A stretch of DNA of 64,000 nucleotides from assembly GCA_958428235.1 (NCBI GenBank), contig CAUAFG010000012.1, positions 1-64,000 on the forward strand, written 5' to 3'. A model generated the notes under the pieces. That model was not told the DNA's origin, did not search any database, and saw nothing but the letters and a program-made list of their open reading frames with translations. Position numbers and translations under genes: made by a program. Below, one piece after another: positions 40,445-48,683 of this stretch. How positions within the stretch are numbered: the stretch's first letter is position 1; every line of letters begins with the position of its first letter. The DNA is from Faeciplasma sp900553675. GTDB lineage: Bacteria; Bacillota; Clostridia; Oscillospirales; Ruminococcaceae.

Positions 40445-41334
40445 CAGTCTGAGTCCCCCTCGTTCTGTAGCTCCTCGGATTTTTCTTCAAACATGGTTCC
40501 AATGCCCTCGTCTGTAAGCGTCTCTATCAAAAGCGAGTGGGGAATCCTGCCGTCGATAATGAATACCTTTTTAACGCCGTCCTTAATGGCTCCGGTGCAG
40601 CATTCCACCTTGGGAATCATGCCGTCTGATATGGTGCCGTCGGCTATAAGCACCTTGGTTTCCTCCACTGTGATGTGCGAAATAAGGCTTTCGGGATTGT
40701 TCTTGTCGGCTAAGATACCGGGGGTGTCGGTCAGCGAGATAAGACTTTCCGCCTTTAAAGCCCCCGCAATCTTGGCGGCGGCAGTGTCGGCGTTGATGTT
40801 GTAAACATTGCCTTCGTCGTCGCATCCCAAGGTGGAGACAACCGGAATGTACCCCTTTTCTAAAACGTCGGTAATCGGCGTGGGGTCGATGTCCGTGATG
40901 CTTCCCACATATCCCAGACGCTCGTCTTTTACCTTTGCTTTAATCATATGACCGTCGATTCCGGAAAGACCTATCGACTTTCCGCCGCGGCACTCTATAA
41001 GATTTACAAGGCTTTTATTGATTTTTCCGGCGAGAACCATCTGCGCCACCTCAACGGTTTCCCTGTCGGTGACCCGCAGACCGTCCACAAACTCGGTTTT
41101 TTTGCCCATTTTGGAAAGAAGCTCGGTTATTTCGGGTCCTCCGCCGTGGACAAGCACCACCCTTACCCCGATAAGGCTTAAAAGGACTATATCCCGCATT
41201 ACGCTGTCTTTAAGCTTTTCATTTATCATTGCGTTGCCGCCGTATTTGATTACGACTATTTTGCCGTTGTACTTTTTTATATAAGGCAGGGCGTGGACAA
41301 GAATCCTTGCCCTGTCGGCGTTAGGTGTTTTCAT
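40444..41334 (-). CDS. argB: Acetylglutamate kinase
   Basis: A 296-residue amino-acid kinase: VVIKYGGNAM (phosphate-binding lysine and Gly pair), VLVHGGGPEI, GKSIGLSGIDGHMIKAK and INADTAAAKIAGAL. It phosphorylates N-acetylglutamate. The N-terminal helix ADRARILVHALPYIKKYNGK resembles that of arginine-inhibited hexameric forms, suggesting feedback control by arginine. It lies 43 bp after argJ. Confidence 0.95.
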   Translation of the reverse strand: MKTPNADRARILVHALPYIKKYNGKIVVIKYGGNAMINEKLKDSVMRDIVLLSLIGVRVVLVHGGGPEITELLSKMGKKTEFVDGLRVTDRETVEVAQMVLAGKINKSLVNLIECRGGKSIGLSGIDGHMIKAKVKDERLGYVGSITDIDPTPITDVLEKGYIPVVSTLGCDDEGNVYNINADTAAAKIAGALKAESLISLTDTPGILADKNNPESLISHITVEETKVLIADGTISDGMIPKVECCTGAIKDGVKKVFIIDGRIPHSLLIETLTDEGIGTMFEEKSEELQNEGDSD

Positions 41335-41377
41335 AGCTGAATTTCCTTTCGTTTTTTGCGATAGCGATAAACTTGTA

Positions 41378-42589
41378 TCAGGTGCGGTAGTCGCCGTTTA
41401 TCTTTACGTAATCGTAGGTGAGGTCGCAGCCCCAAGCGGTGGCTTCCTCACTTCCTGAGTTAAGGTTTATTGAAATCGTAATTTCGTCCTGCAAAAGAAT
41501 TTCCTTTGCCTCGTCCTCCGAAAATGGGGTTCCCGCGCCGCCCTTGCAGACCTTTATCTCGCCCTTGCAGGAGATAAACGAAACGTCAACCTTGGTAACA
41601 TCGACTTTGGCTCCACTGTAGCCTATCGCGCACAAAACCCTGCCCCAGTTGGCGTCGGCACCGAACATAGCCGCCTTTGTAAGTGAGGAGCAGATGACCG
41701 ATTTTGCAACCGTCTTGGCTGTAGTGAGAGTTTCGGCACCCGTAACCTTACATTCAATCATCTTGGTGGCACCCTCGCCGTCTCCGGCAATCTTTTTGCA
41801 CAGATATACAGTCAGCGTGTTCAGCGCAAGCATGAATTTGTCGAAATCCTCGCCTTCGCAGACTATTTCCTTGTTTCCTGACATGCCGTTTGCAAGGATG
41901 GTTACCATGTCGTTGGTGGAGGTGTCGCCGTCCACGCTTACCATGTTAAAGGTGCTTTGAATGTCGGTTGAAAGAGCTTTCTGAAGCATTGCAGAGCTGA
42001 TAGCGCAGTCGGTGGTTATGAACACAAGCATTGTCGCCATGTTGGGGTGAATCATTCCCGAACCCTTTGCAATTCCGCCTATCCTGCATTCAACTCCGCC
42101 TATTTCAAAGCTTATTGCAAGCTCTTTTTTAACGGTGTCGGTGGTCATAATTCCCTCGGCGGCGAATTCGCTTTTGTCTCCCAGACCCGAAACAAGCTCG
42201 CCGATTCCTGCCTGAATAGGCTCAACGCTTAGGGGCAGTCCGATAACACCGGTAGAAGCTACAACAACGTTGCTGACGGAGATATTTAAAGCGTCCGCGC
42301 AGATTTTGCTCATTTTTTCGGCTATTTCAATGCCGTCGGCGTTGCAGGTGTTGGCGTTGCCGCTGTTGCAGATAATAGCCTGAGCCCTGCCGTCGGAAAG
42401 GTGCTGCTTTGTTACGACGAGCGGCGCGCCCTTTACAAGATTAGTGGTGTAAACCGAGGCGGCGTTTGCCTTGACCTCGCTGAAAATAAGGGACAAATCC
42501 CTCTTAGATTTGTTTTTGCGGATGCCGCAGTGAATACCGTTTGCCGTAAATCCCTTCGCTGCGCATACGCCGCCTTGTATTGTCTTCAT
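41378..42589 (-). CDS. argJ: Bifunctional glutamate N-acetyltransferase/ornithine acetyltransferase
   Basis: A 403-residue Ntn-type enzyme that transfers acetyl from acetylornithine to glutamate, closing the cyclic arginine pathway. The self-cleavage site, between Ala and Thr of GSGMIHPNMATMLVF, is intact, with Thr as catalytic nucleophile. GNANTC and VSVDGDTSTNDMV are further family motifs. CAGGAG 8 nt before the ATG at 42589 makes this the start rather than the TTG at 42595. Confidence 0.95.
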   Translation of the reverse strand: MKTIQGGVCAAKGFTANGIHCGIRKNKSKRDLSLIFSEVKANAASVYTTNLVKGAPLVVTKQHLSDGRAQAIICNSGNANTCNADGIEIAEKMSKICADALNISVSNVVVASTGVIGLPLSVEPIQAGIGELVSGLGDKSEFAAEGIMTTDTVKKELAISFEIGGVECRIGGIAKGSGMIHPNMATMLVFITTDCAISSAMLQKALSTDIQSTFNMVSVDGDTSTNDMVTILANGMSGNKEIVCEGEDFDKFMLALNTLTVYLCKKIAGDGEGATKMIECKVTGAETLTTAKTVAKSVICSSLTKAAMFGADANWGRVLCAIGYSGAKVDVTKVDVSFISCKGEIKVCKGGAGTPFSEDEAKEILLQDEITISINLNSGSEEATAWGCDLTYDYVKINGDYRT

Positions 42590-42625
42590 ATTCAAAACTC
42601 CTGTTTTATATTATTCTTATAATCA

Positions 42626-43558
42626 TTATAGCTCAAGACCGGCAGTTTTGTCCAGCTCCAGCGCGATATTCATGTTTTCAATCGCCGCTCCCGAAGCTCC
42701 TTTGCCGAGGTTGTCATATCTTGCTGTAAGTATGATGCGCTCGCTGTTTCCGAACACCGATATCTCCATAGAATCCTTGCCCGAAAGTGCTGCGGCGGAT
42801 ATCATGCCGTCGCCGTCGTCGAGCGGGGAGTACTTGACAATCTCCGAGTTATACTTTTGTGCGTATATCTCCCTGATGTCCTCTAAGGGCGAGCCGCTTG
42901 CAACATCCTTTGCAAACAGCGGCACGGTTACCTCCATCCCGCTGTAAAAGTTTGAGACTATCGGGCAGAAGATGGGGGGATTTTCAAGCGAGCATAAGGC
43001 GGTCATCTCCTTAAGGTGCTTATGCTGCTGATTCAAGCCGTATTGCCTTGGCGCGCAGAACATGGGGTTTTTAGCTTCTTCGGCATACTGCGCTATCATC
43101 TTTTTTCCGCCGCCGCTGTAACCTGTCAGCGAATAGCAGCTCAGCCCGATATCTTTTTTTATAATTCCTGTCTCTATAAGAGGATATACAAGCGCGATAA
43201 ATCCGCTTGCGTGGCAGCCGGGGTTGGCAATTCTTCTGGCAGATCTTATTGCTTCCTCCTGCGAGGGCGAAAGCTCCGCAAAGCCGTAGACCCAACCGGG
43301 GGCGGTTCTGTGGGCGGTGGAGGCGTCTATTATAACCGTTTCGGGGTTTTCTACCATTGAAACCGCGTTGATTGCGGCACCGTCCGGCAGGCAGAGGAAT
43401 GCAACGTCGGCAGAGTTTAAAAGCTGCTTTCTGACTGCTTCATTTTTTCGGTCGGTTTCCGGTATCTCCAAAAGCTCGATATCCTTTCTGTTCTTTAGCC
43501 GCTCGTATATTCTAAGACCGGTGGTTCCGGCACTTCCGTCTATAAATACCTTTTTCAT
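42626..43558 (-). CDS. argC: N-acetyl-gamma-glutamyl-phosphate reductase, short type
   Basis: A 310-residue NADPH-dependent reductase. FIDGSAGTTGLRIYERL is the dinucleotide-binding start; NPGCHASGFIALVYP carries the catalytic cysteine; LTGYSGGGKKM and GLNQQHKHLKEM are substrate-side. The length and the GSAGTTG start fit the shorter type 2 ArgC subgroup. The reading frame stays open 470 bp further upstream through a palindrome-rich repeat, but GAAAGGAAT and the promoter fix the start at 43558. First gene of argCJBD; argA, argF, argG and argH are not in the window. Confidence 0.94.
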   Translation of the reverse strand: MKKVFIDGSAGTTGLRIYERLKNRKDIELLEIPETDRKNEAVRKQLLNSADVAFLCLPDGAAINAVSMVENPETVIIDASTAHRTAPGWVYGFAELSPSQEEAIRSARRIANPGCHASGFIALVYPLIETGIIKKDIGLSCYSLTGYSGGGKKMIAQYAEEAKNPMFCAPRQYGLNQQHKHLKEMTALCSLENPPIFCPIVSNFYSGMEVTVPLFAKDVASGSPLEDIREIYAQKYNSEIVKYSPLDDGDGMISAAALSGKDSMEISVFGNSERIILTARYDNLGKGASGAAIENMNIALELDKTAGLEL

Positions 43559-43653
43559 AAGGATTGTATTCCTTTCAGAATTGTTGGTGAAGGATTTGAC
43601 GAATGTATATCGCGCTGAATAATATGCAGAAAATATACAATCTTCATGCATAT

Positions 43654-43682
43654 ATGATAGCATATTTCGCATAATTATGCAA
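43654..43682 (-). promoter_or_regulatory. Promoter for argCJBD
   Basis: Minus strand TTGCAT (43682-43677), a 17-bp spacer, and TATCAT (43659-43654) preceded by TGC. Confidence 0.72.
43668..43681 (-). promoter_or_regulatory. Candidate ArgR operator (ARG box)
   Basis: TGCATAATTATGCG on the minus strand matches 13 of 14 positions of the ARG-box form TGMATWWWWATKCA; its core GCATAATTATGC is a perfect palindrome. It overlaps the -35 element, the expected place for repression by arginine-bound ArgR. Confidence 0.6.
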
Positions 43683-43690
43683 TAGATATG

Positions 43691-43736
43691 AGCAAAAAAC
43701 CCGCTATTGATTCTGACGAATTTTTTTAGCGGGTTT
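43691..43736 (-). terminator. Minus-strand terminator downstream of the ZIP gene
   Basis: AAACCCGCT (43697-43705) with AGCGGGTTT (43728-43736); on the minus strand the stem is followed by a run of T (43699-43694). It insulates argCJBD from the upstream unit. Confidence 0.75.
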
Positions 43737-43739
43737 AAG

Positions 43740-44060
43740 ATTGGTTTGTGGAAAATAGCATACCTGCGGGAGCAGCTTGGTGGTCTTATCGGTTTGATGG
43801 GCGATATTACTGCCAGCGCACCCCTTTCACTTTGTGGGGCGGACGGCTTATGCGCAAGGCGCATTGATGGCATCTGCAAGCGCGCCCTACAGGCACACTT
43901 GCAGATGCCATCAGGACGCTTTAAGCGTCCAAGCCGTCCCCGCACTATGGTGGGTTTCCCGCAGAAACTGCGATAGAACACCAAAGTACGGGGGGTGCGC
44001 GTCCTTACCGCACAAAGTAAGGACGACAATCCGTCAGCAAAACCAAGTTTTTTAGCTCTG
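43740..44060. repeat. Palindrome cluster, second type
   Basis: No gene. Successive perfect hairpins: GATGGCATCTGCAAG/CTTGCAGATGCCATC (43866-43912, 17-nt loop), GGACGCTT-T-AAGCGTCC (43914-43930) and GTCCTTAC/GTAAGGAC (44001-44024). The build resembles the other palindrome trains, and CACTTTGTG.GGCGGAC recalls their left end, but the modules differ. Confidence 0.6.
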
Positions 44061-44071
44061 CAATCTGCCGG

Positions 44072-44869
44072 TTATCCCAGCGCAACATCTAAAAGCATCA
44101 TAAGCGCAAATCCGCAGACTATGCCGAAGGTTGCAAAGTAGGGATGAGCGTCCTGGTTTTTCTGGCACTCGGGTATAAGCTCGTGAACCGCGACAAGTAT
44201 CATCGCGCCGGCTGCAAAGGAAAGCGCAAAGGGCAGCATGGTTTCTATATATATTACTGCCGCCGCGCCGATAACTCCTGCCACAGGCTCGACCATTCCC
44301 GAAGCCTGCCCTATAAGAAAGCTTTTACCCCGCGATAGCCCCTCGCGGCGCAGGGGGAGCGACACTGCCGCACCCTCGGGAAAGTTCTGCAAGCCTATTC
44401 CAACCGCAATAATTATTGCTCCCATAAGTGATTCCGCACTTGCTCCCGTACCCAGCGCACCGAAAGCAACTCCCACAGCAAGACCCTCGGGGATGTTGTG
44501 CAGGGTTATCGAAAGCACCAGAAGTACTATTCGATTGTGATGAGCCGCAGTGTTGGGAGATTCCGCGCGCTCCCTGCCCCGACAGTAGGTAACAATTTTA
44601 TCCGAAGCCCACATAAATACCGCACCCAGCAAAAATCCCAACGTGCATACTATCCACGAGGGCGTCTTTAAGTAAGCGTCCGCGCGCTCGATAGCAGGCT
44701 GCAAAAGCGACCAGAAGCTTGCGGCTATCATAACTCCGGCTGCAAAGCCGAGCATAAGGTTCATTGCCTTTTGATTTGTTCCTTTAAAAAATATGACCGT
44801 TGCCGCGCCGAGTGCGGTTACAAACCACGTTCCCAGCGTCGCGACAAGCGCCATAGCTATTCTGTCCAA
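44072..44869 (-). CDS. ZIP-family divalent metal transporter
   Basis: A 265-residue membrane protein with about eight helices. The metal site is built from SITLHNIPEGLAVGVAFG (helix IV) and GIGLQNFPEGAAVSLPLR (helix V), the two hallmark H/Q-N-x-P-E-G motifs. The gluconate-sized loop between helices III and IV is short and has one His pair (AAHHN). It probably imports Zn, Fe or Mn. TTG at 44869 is chosen because AGGTGAT lies 6 nt upstream; the in-frame GTG at 44878 is inside that ribosome site. Confidence 0.9.
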   Translation of the reverse strand: MDRIAMALVATLGTWFVTALGAATVIFFKGTNQKAMNLMLGFAAGVMIAASFWSLLQPAIERADAYLKTPSWIVCTLGFLLGAVFMWASDKIVTYCRGRERAESPNTAAHHNRIVLLVLSITLHNIPEGLAVGVAFGALGTGASAESLMGAIIIAVGIGLQNFPEGAAVSLPLRREGLSRGKSFLIGQASGMVEPVAGVIGAAAVIYIETMLPFALSFAAGAMILVAVHELIPECQKNQDAHPYFATFGIVCGFALMMLLDVALG

Positions 44870-44873
44870 TATT

Positions 44874-44929
44874 ATCACCTGTTAAATAGATTTTTTTTTA
44901 TTATATGAGAGCCGCCACTAACAGGTGAT
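44874..44929. promoter_or_regulatory. Inverted repeat covering the ZIP ribosome site
   Basis: ATCACCTGTTA (44874-44884) and TAACAGGTGAT (44919-44929) are perfect 11-bp reverse complements 34 bp apart. The arm next to the gene contains the ribosome site, and the DNA between holds TATAAT on the minus strand. It could be a two-half-site operator or an mRNA stem that hides the ribosome site. The DNA from 44930 to 45133 holds only GC-rich short palindromes and the next promoter. Confidence 0.55.
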
Positions 44930-45089
44930 TAGCGCACTGCGCTGTATTGCGCCGCGCAGCGTAGATCACAAAAAACCTCTTGCAAAAATCCCAAAGTGCT
45001 GATATTATAGTTTTATACGGAAAATAACGCTGCGCAACCGCAAGTTTACATATCGAAATCGCAAAACGGTGGAGGTTTTCGCTCCCGTA

Positions 45090-45098
45090 TGCTATACT
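45090..45098 (+). promoter_or_regulatory. Extended -10 for the HTH/repeat gene
   Basis: TGC followed by TATACT (45093-45098). No good -35 is visible, as allowed for extended -10 promoters. Start codon 36 bp downstream. Confidence 0.4.
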
Positions 45099-45133
45099 TC
45101 ATTCACAAAAATACGAAAGGCGGATTATGAATT

Positions 45134-45982
45134 ATGACGACAGGAGATAAAATATCAAGGCTGCGCCGCGATAACAACTACACTCAGGAACAGCTGGCTG
45201 AGCTTTTGGGAGTTTCAAGGCAGGCTATCTCAAAATGGGAATCCTCCCTTGCTTTTCCCGAGACCGACAAGCTTATAAGGCTGGGCGAGCTTTTTGACTG
45301 CTCGCTGGATTATCTTTTAAAGGAATCGGTTGAAGAAAAAGGGTCTGCAAGCACGGGATACGAGCTTCCGACCGAGGAAAGCATCCCGAATAGCGATAAC
45401 GGCTCGGACGGCATTACCGACTTCAGCGTAAATATACGCGGCAGGCGGCTTCACGAGAGAAAAAGTTCAAAAACATTTCTCGGTCTGCCGCTCTGGCATG
45501 TTGCAAAAAATGCAAAAGGCATAGTGGCGGTGGGCATAAACGCCACCGGGGTTATTGCAATAGGCTGCAAGGCAAGGGGGCTTGTTTCCTTCGGCGTTTT
45601 AAGCATAGGTCTTCTGTCTTACGGAACCCTGTCAATAGGTCTTATTTCCTTGGGATTTCTTGTGCTGGGACTTCTTGCCGCAGGCTGCTTTTCCTTCGGG
45701 ATTCTCTCGGCTGGAGCTATAAGCGTTGGCATAATCTCAGTCGGAGGCGTTGCAATCGGTAAGTTTGCCGCAGGAGGCTTGGCTATAGGGCAGTATTTCG
45801 CCATCGGAGGGGCGGCAAAGGGCTATATCGCCATCGGGGACAGCAGTGCTTCGGGAATGCTGTTTGAAAAGCTTGGCGACCTTACATCGCAGGATATCCA
45901 AAAAATCCGGCTGCTTTTAGACGAAAACGTCCCGCGCGGTCTTAACTGGGCAAAAAATATTATCAAGCTGTTTCTTAATTAG
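45134..45982 (+). CDS. XRE regulator with hydrophobic glycine-rich repeat domain
   Basis: A 282-residue protein. Residues ~1-65 are an XRE HTH (ISRLRRDNNYTQEQLAELLG, SRQAISKWESSLAFPETDKL). After a Ser/Asp-rich linker, residues ~130-235 consist of a short repeat of the form G-hydrophobic-hydrophobic-[SA]-hydrophobic-G (GLISLGFLVLGLLAAGCFSF, GAISVGIISVGGVAIGKFAAG). This could form a membrane-embedded or solenoid structure. A short helical tail follows (SQDIQKIRLLLDENVPRGLN). HTH plus such repeats recur in Clostridia without known function; membrane-linked regulation is plausible. The ATG at 45134 follows AAAGGCGG. Confidence 0.82.
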   Translation: MTTGDKISRLRRDNNYTQEQLAELLGVSRQAISKWESSLAFPETDKLIRLGELFDCSLDYLLKESVEEKGSASTGYELPTEESIPNSDNGSDGITDFSVNIRGRRLHERKSSKTFLGLPLWHVAKNAKGIVAVGINATGVIAIGCKARGLVSFGVLSIGLLSYGTLSIGLISLGFLVLGLLAAGCFSFGILSAGAISVGIISVGGVAIGKFAAGGLAIGQYFAIGGAAKGYIAIGDSSASGMLFEKLGDLTSQDIQKIRLLLDENVPRGLNWAKNIIKLFLN

Positions 45983-46004
45983 ATCATGAAAGGCAGTCCT
46001 TAAA

Positions 46005-46709
46005 ATGTCCGACACATACAAAATAAAACCCATAGCCGTGATAAAAAACGACTTTACCTCAAAGTTCGGAATCCCGCGGCAAAGCGGAATACTTGACAAA
46101 ATGGAGTCAAAGATAGTTTTCGAGCCGGAATACCGCGTTGGAGAGGCTCTTCGCGGAATCGAGCAGTATTCACACCTTTGGCTGATATGGCTTTTTTCGC
46201 AGTCGGTGGATGATAAATTCCGCCCGACCGTCCGCCCGCCGCGCTTAGGCGGCAACAAAAGGGTGGGAGTGTTCGCCACCCGCTCGCCGTTCCGCCCCAA
46301 CTCTTTGGGGCTGTCATCGGTGAAGCTGAAAGAGGTGCTTAACACCTCCGACTGCGGCAAAATTCTGATAGTAACAGGCGCAGATCTGATGGATGACACC
46401 CCGATTTTCGACATAAAGCCGTATGTAAAGTATTCCGACTCCCACCCCGAGGCGGAGTGCGGCTTTTCGGATGTATTTAAGGACTATTCACTAAAGGTTG
46501 TCATTCCGGAGGACATCAAAAAAAGCCTTCCCGAAGAAAAGCTTGAAACCATAACGGACATTTTAAGGAACGACCCCCGTCCATCCTATCAGCACGACCC
46601 CGAACGTGAATACTCCTTCGAGCATGGCGGAATATCCATAAGCTTTAAGGTGGACGGCGAGGTTCTGACAGTCACAAAAGCGGATTTCGAGAGAAAGGCG
46701 GGGCGATGA
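46005..46709 (+). CDS. trmO: tRNA (N6-threonylcarbamoyladenosine37-N6)-methyltransferase TrmO-like
   Basis: A 234-residue protein of the TsaA/TrmO (YaeB) family, which methylates t6A37 in threonine tRNA using SAM. Family motifs: IEQYSHLWLIWLF, RPPRLGGNKRVGVFATRSPF followed by RPNSLGLSSVKL, and DDTPIFDIKPYVKYSD. The C-terminal lobe (~150-234) contains the RPSYQ element (NDPRPSYQHDP). GAAAGGCAG precedes the ATG. Its stop overlaps the next gene by 4 bp. Confidence 0.9.
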   Translation: MSDTYKIKPIAVIKNDFTSKFGIPRQSGILDKMESKIVFEPEYRVGEALRGIEQYSHLWLIWLFSQSVDDKFRPTVRPPRLGGNKRVGVFATRSPFRPNSLGLSSVKLKEVLNTSDCGKILIVTGADLMDDTPIFDIKPYVKYSDSHPEAECGFSDVFKDYSLKVVIPEDIKKSLPEEKLETITDILRNDPRPSYQHDPEREYSFEHGGISISFKVDGEVLTVTKADFERKAGR

Positions 46710-47206
46710 AAATGAAACAGCTGTATCTTATCGGCGGGGCAATGGGTGCGGGAAAGTCTGCTGTCGGCAGTGCGCTTAACCGGCTTGCAAATAAAAGCGT
46801 CTGGCTGGACGGCGACGACCTTTGGCGGATGAACCCATTTACTGTCAGTGATAGTACCAAACTTATGGTGATGGCTAATATCCGAGCCGTTATAAACAAC
46901 TTTCTTGCCTGCCCTGACATTGACTGCGTTATCTTCACATGGGTAATGCACGAGCAGAAGATTATTGACGACATACTTTCGGGGCTTGCGCTTGACGGCG
47001 TTGAGGTCAGGGCGGTTTCGCTGATGTTGAGCGAGGAGGCTCTTAAAAGCCGTCTTGAAAAGGATATCGCCGCGGGAATACGCCAGCCCGATATTGTTGA
47101 GAGAAGTCTGGGGTATCTTAAAAAATACGACCTGCTTGACACCGAAAAGCTTGATGTAAGCGGCATTTCGCCGGAGGAAGCGGCGGTAAGGATTATGGAA
47201 CGATAA
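46706..47206 (+). CDS. P-loop nucleoside/shikimate kinase-like protein
   Basis: A 166-residue P-loop protein with Walker A GGAMGAGKSAVG (residues ~10-21), a DGDDLWRMNP segment that recalls the substrate-binding acidic motif of small-molecule kinases, and a lid-like Arg region (LKSRLEKDIAAGIRQPD). It resembles AAA_33-type kinases. The substrate is unknown. It is translationally coupled to trmO through an ATGA overlap. Confidence 0.8.
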   Translation: MKMKQLYLIGGAMGAGKSAVGSALNRLANKSVWLDGDDLWRMNPFTVSDSTKLMVMANIRAVINNFLACPDIDCVIFTWVMHEQKIIDDILSGLALDGVEVRAVSLMLSEEALKSRLEKDIAAGIRQPDIVERSLGYLKKYDLLDTEKLDVSGISPEEAAVRIMER

Positions 47207-47209
47207 TTA

Positions 47210-47258
47210 AACATCCGATGGGAGAGCGTATTTGTTTTCCCGTCGGATGTTTTTATTT
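47210..47258 (+). terminator. Terminator after the kinase gene
   Basis: A 14-bp stem (47210-47223 with 47238-47251; core ACATCCGATGGGA/TCCCGTCGGATGT, one G-T pair) followed by TTTATTTT. The next gene converges on it from the minus strand. Confidence 0.85.
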
Positions 47259-47270
47259 TGCCGAGCACCG

Positions 47271-48461
47271 TTACTTTCTCATTTCCTCAACAACCTGTGC
47301 CAAAAGCTTAATTCCGCGCTCGATTTCCTCATCCGAGGGCATGGAGTAGTTCAGCCTGAACGAGCGGGTGGGTTCGGATTCGTCCGGCAGGAACGCCGTT
47401 CCCGGGACTACGAAGACGTTCTTTTCCGAGCATCTTTTAACAAACTCCGAAAGCTCATACCCCTCCGGCAGACTGCACCAAAGGAATATTCCACCCTGCG
47501 GGCGGGTGAATTTTACGTCTGCGGGCATATATTCGTCCAGTGCCTTAAGCATTAATGAGGATTTGTGGCGGTAAAGCGCGCGTATCTTTTCGATATGTGC
47601 TTCAAGGTCGCATTCCTGCATATATCTTGCGCAGACCATCTGGAAGAATACGTTTGTGTGAACATCCTCAACCTGCTTTGCAACTACAATCTTAGAGACA
47701 AGCTCCTTGTTGGCGGTAAGTGTTCCCACTCTCATGCCGGAGGAAAGAATTTTCGAGAACGAGCCGCAGTATACAACCCTGCCGTCAACGTCGAAGCTCT
47801 TGTATGAGGGGACGTTTTCGCCCTCGAATCTCAGATCGCCGTATGGGTTGTCCTCGATTATGACAATATCGTATTTCCGCGCCAGCTCGTAAACAGCTTT
47901 TCTGTTCTCCAGGGTGGAGGTTATTCCGGCGGGATTCTGGAAAGAGGGTATCAAGTATAAAAGCTTTGCTCTGGGGCTTGACTTGAGCGCTGCTTCAAGG
48001 GCTTCAAGGTCGATGCCGTCGTCTTTAAGCGGGACTCCTTTAAGCTCTGCACCCAGCGAGCGGAAAGCGTTGAGCGCGCCGATAAAGCTGGGATTCTCGC
48101 AGATTACAACATCCCCCTCGTTGCACATAACCTTGCAGGTAAGCTCGATTCCCTGCTGACCGCCTGTGACGATTATGGTGTCGTCGTCCTCGGTGCCGAT
48201 ATTGTAAAGCCTTTTCAGCCTTTGCGATACAAGCTCACGGAGCTTGGGGTAGCCCTCGGTTATGCCGTATTGCAGGGCGGTAATAGGCTCTTGGGTCAGA
48301 ATGTCCGCCGCGATTCTCTTAATATCCTCCACAGGGAAGGACTCCGGGCTAGGATTTCCCGCCGCAAAGCTTATGCATCCGGGCTTGCCGAGGCTTTTGA
48401 AGATCTCCCTTATGGCGGAGGGCTTCATGTTTACAAATTTATCCGATATTTTATAGTTCAT
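47271..48461 (-). CDS. Class I/II PLP aminotransferase (LysN/MocR-like enzyme part)
   Basis: A 396-residue aminotransferase of the 2-aminoadipate aminotransferase (LysN) group, without the N-terminal GntR domain of MocR regulators. Motifs: AAGNPSPESFPVED, LQYGITEGYPKLRELV, GGQQGIELTCKVM, PSFQNPAGITST, IIEDNPYGDLRF (PLP Asp) and the lysine in YCGSFSKILSSGMRVG. It could act on branched, aromatic or 2-aminoadipate substrates. It is a single-gene unit converging on the kinase terminator. Confidence 0.87.
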   Translation of the reverse strand: MNYKISDKFVNMKPSAIREIFKSLGKPGCISFAAGNPSPESFPVEDIKRIAADILTQEPITALQYGITEGYPKLRELVSQRLKRLYNIGTEDDDTIIVTGGQQGIELTCKVMCNEGDVVICENPSFIGALNAFRSLGAELKGVPLKDDGIDLEALEAALKSSPRAKLLYLIPSFQNPAGITSTLENRKAVYELARKYDIVIIEDNPYGDLRFEGENVPSYKSFDVDGRVVYCGSFSKILSSGMRVGTLTANKELVSKIVVAKQVEDVHTNVFFQMVCARYMQECDLEAHIEKIRALYRHKSSLMLKALDEYMPADVKFTRPQGGIFLWCSLPEGYELSEFVKRCSEKNVFVVPGTAFLPDESEPTRSFRLNYSMPSDEEIERGIKLLAQVVEEMRK

Positions 48462-48589
48462 TGGTGAATGCTCCTTTGCCGATTCATTGGTTTAAATCAA
48501 GTATAGCACTATTTTATCACTTTGTAAATCCCTTTTTCAGGGAGGCTGCGGTAAGATTATTAGGAAATGATTAATTTTTTCGAGCCGTA

Positions 48590-48618
48590 TTGACACATAT
48601 TTCATGCAGTGATATAAT
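48590..48618 (+). promoter_or_regulatory. Perfect consensus sigma-A promoter
   Basis: TTGACA (48590-48595), exactly 17 bp, TATAAT (48613-48618). The downstream membrane protein is probably highly expressed unless repressed. Confidence 0.88.
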
Positions 48619-48683
48619 AATTTTAGTCGATACCGTTTTCAGCGGATATCATCGACGAAAAATTAATCAGGGGGAAAAATATA

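Noticed and set aside
43559..44029. Upstream extension of the argC reading frame giving a 467-residue protein
   Set aside because: It crosses the promoter, the terminator and the palindrome cluster; the ribosome site and family length fix the start at 43558.
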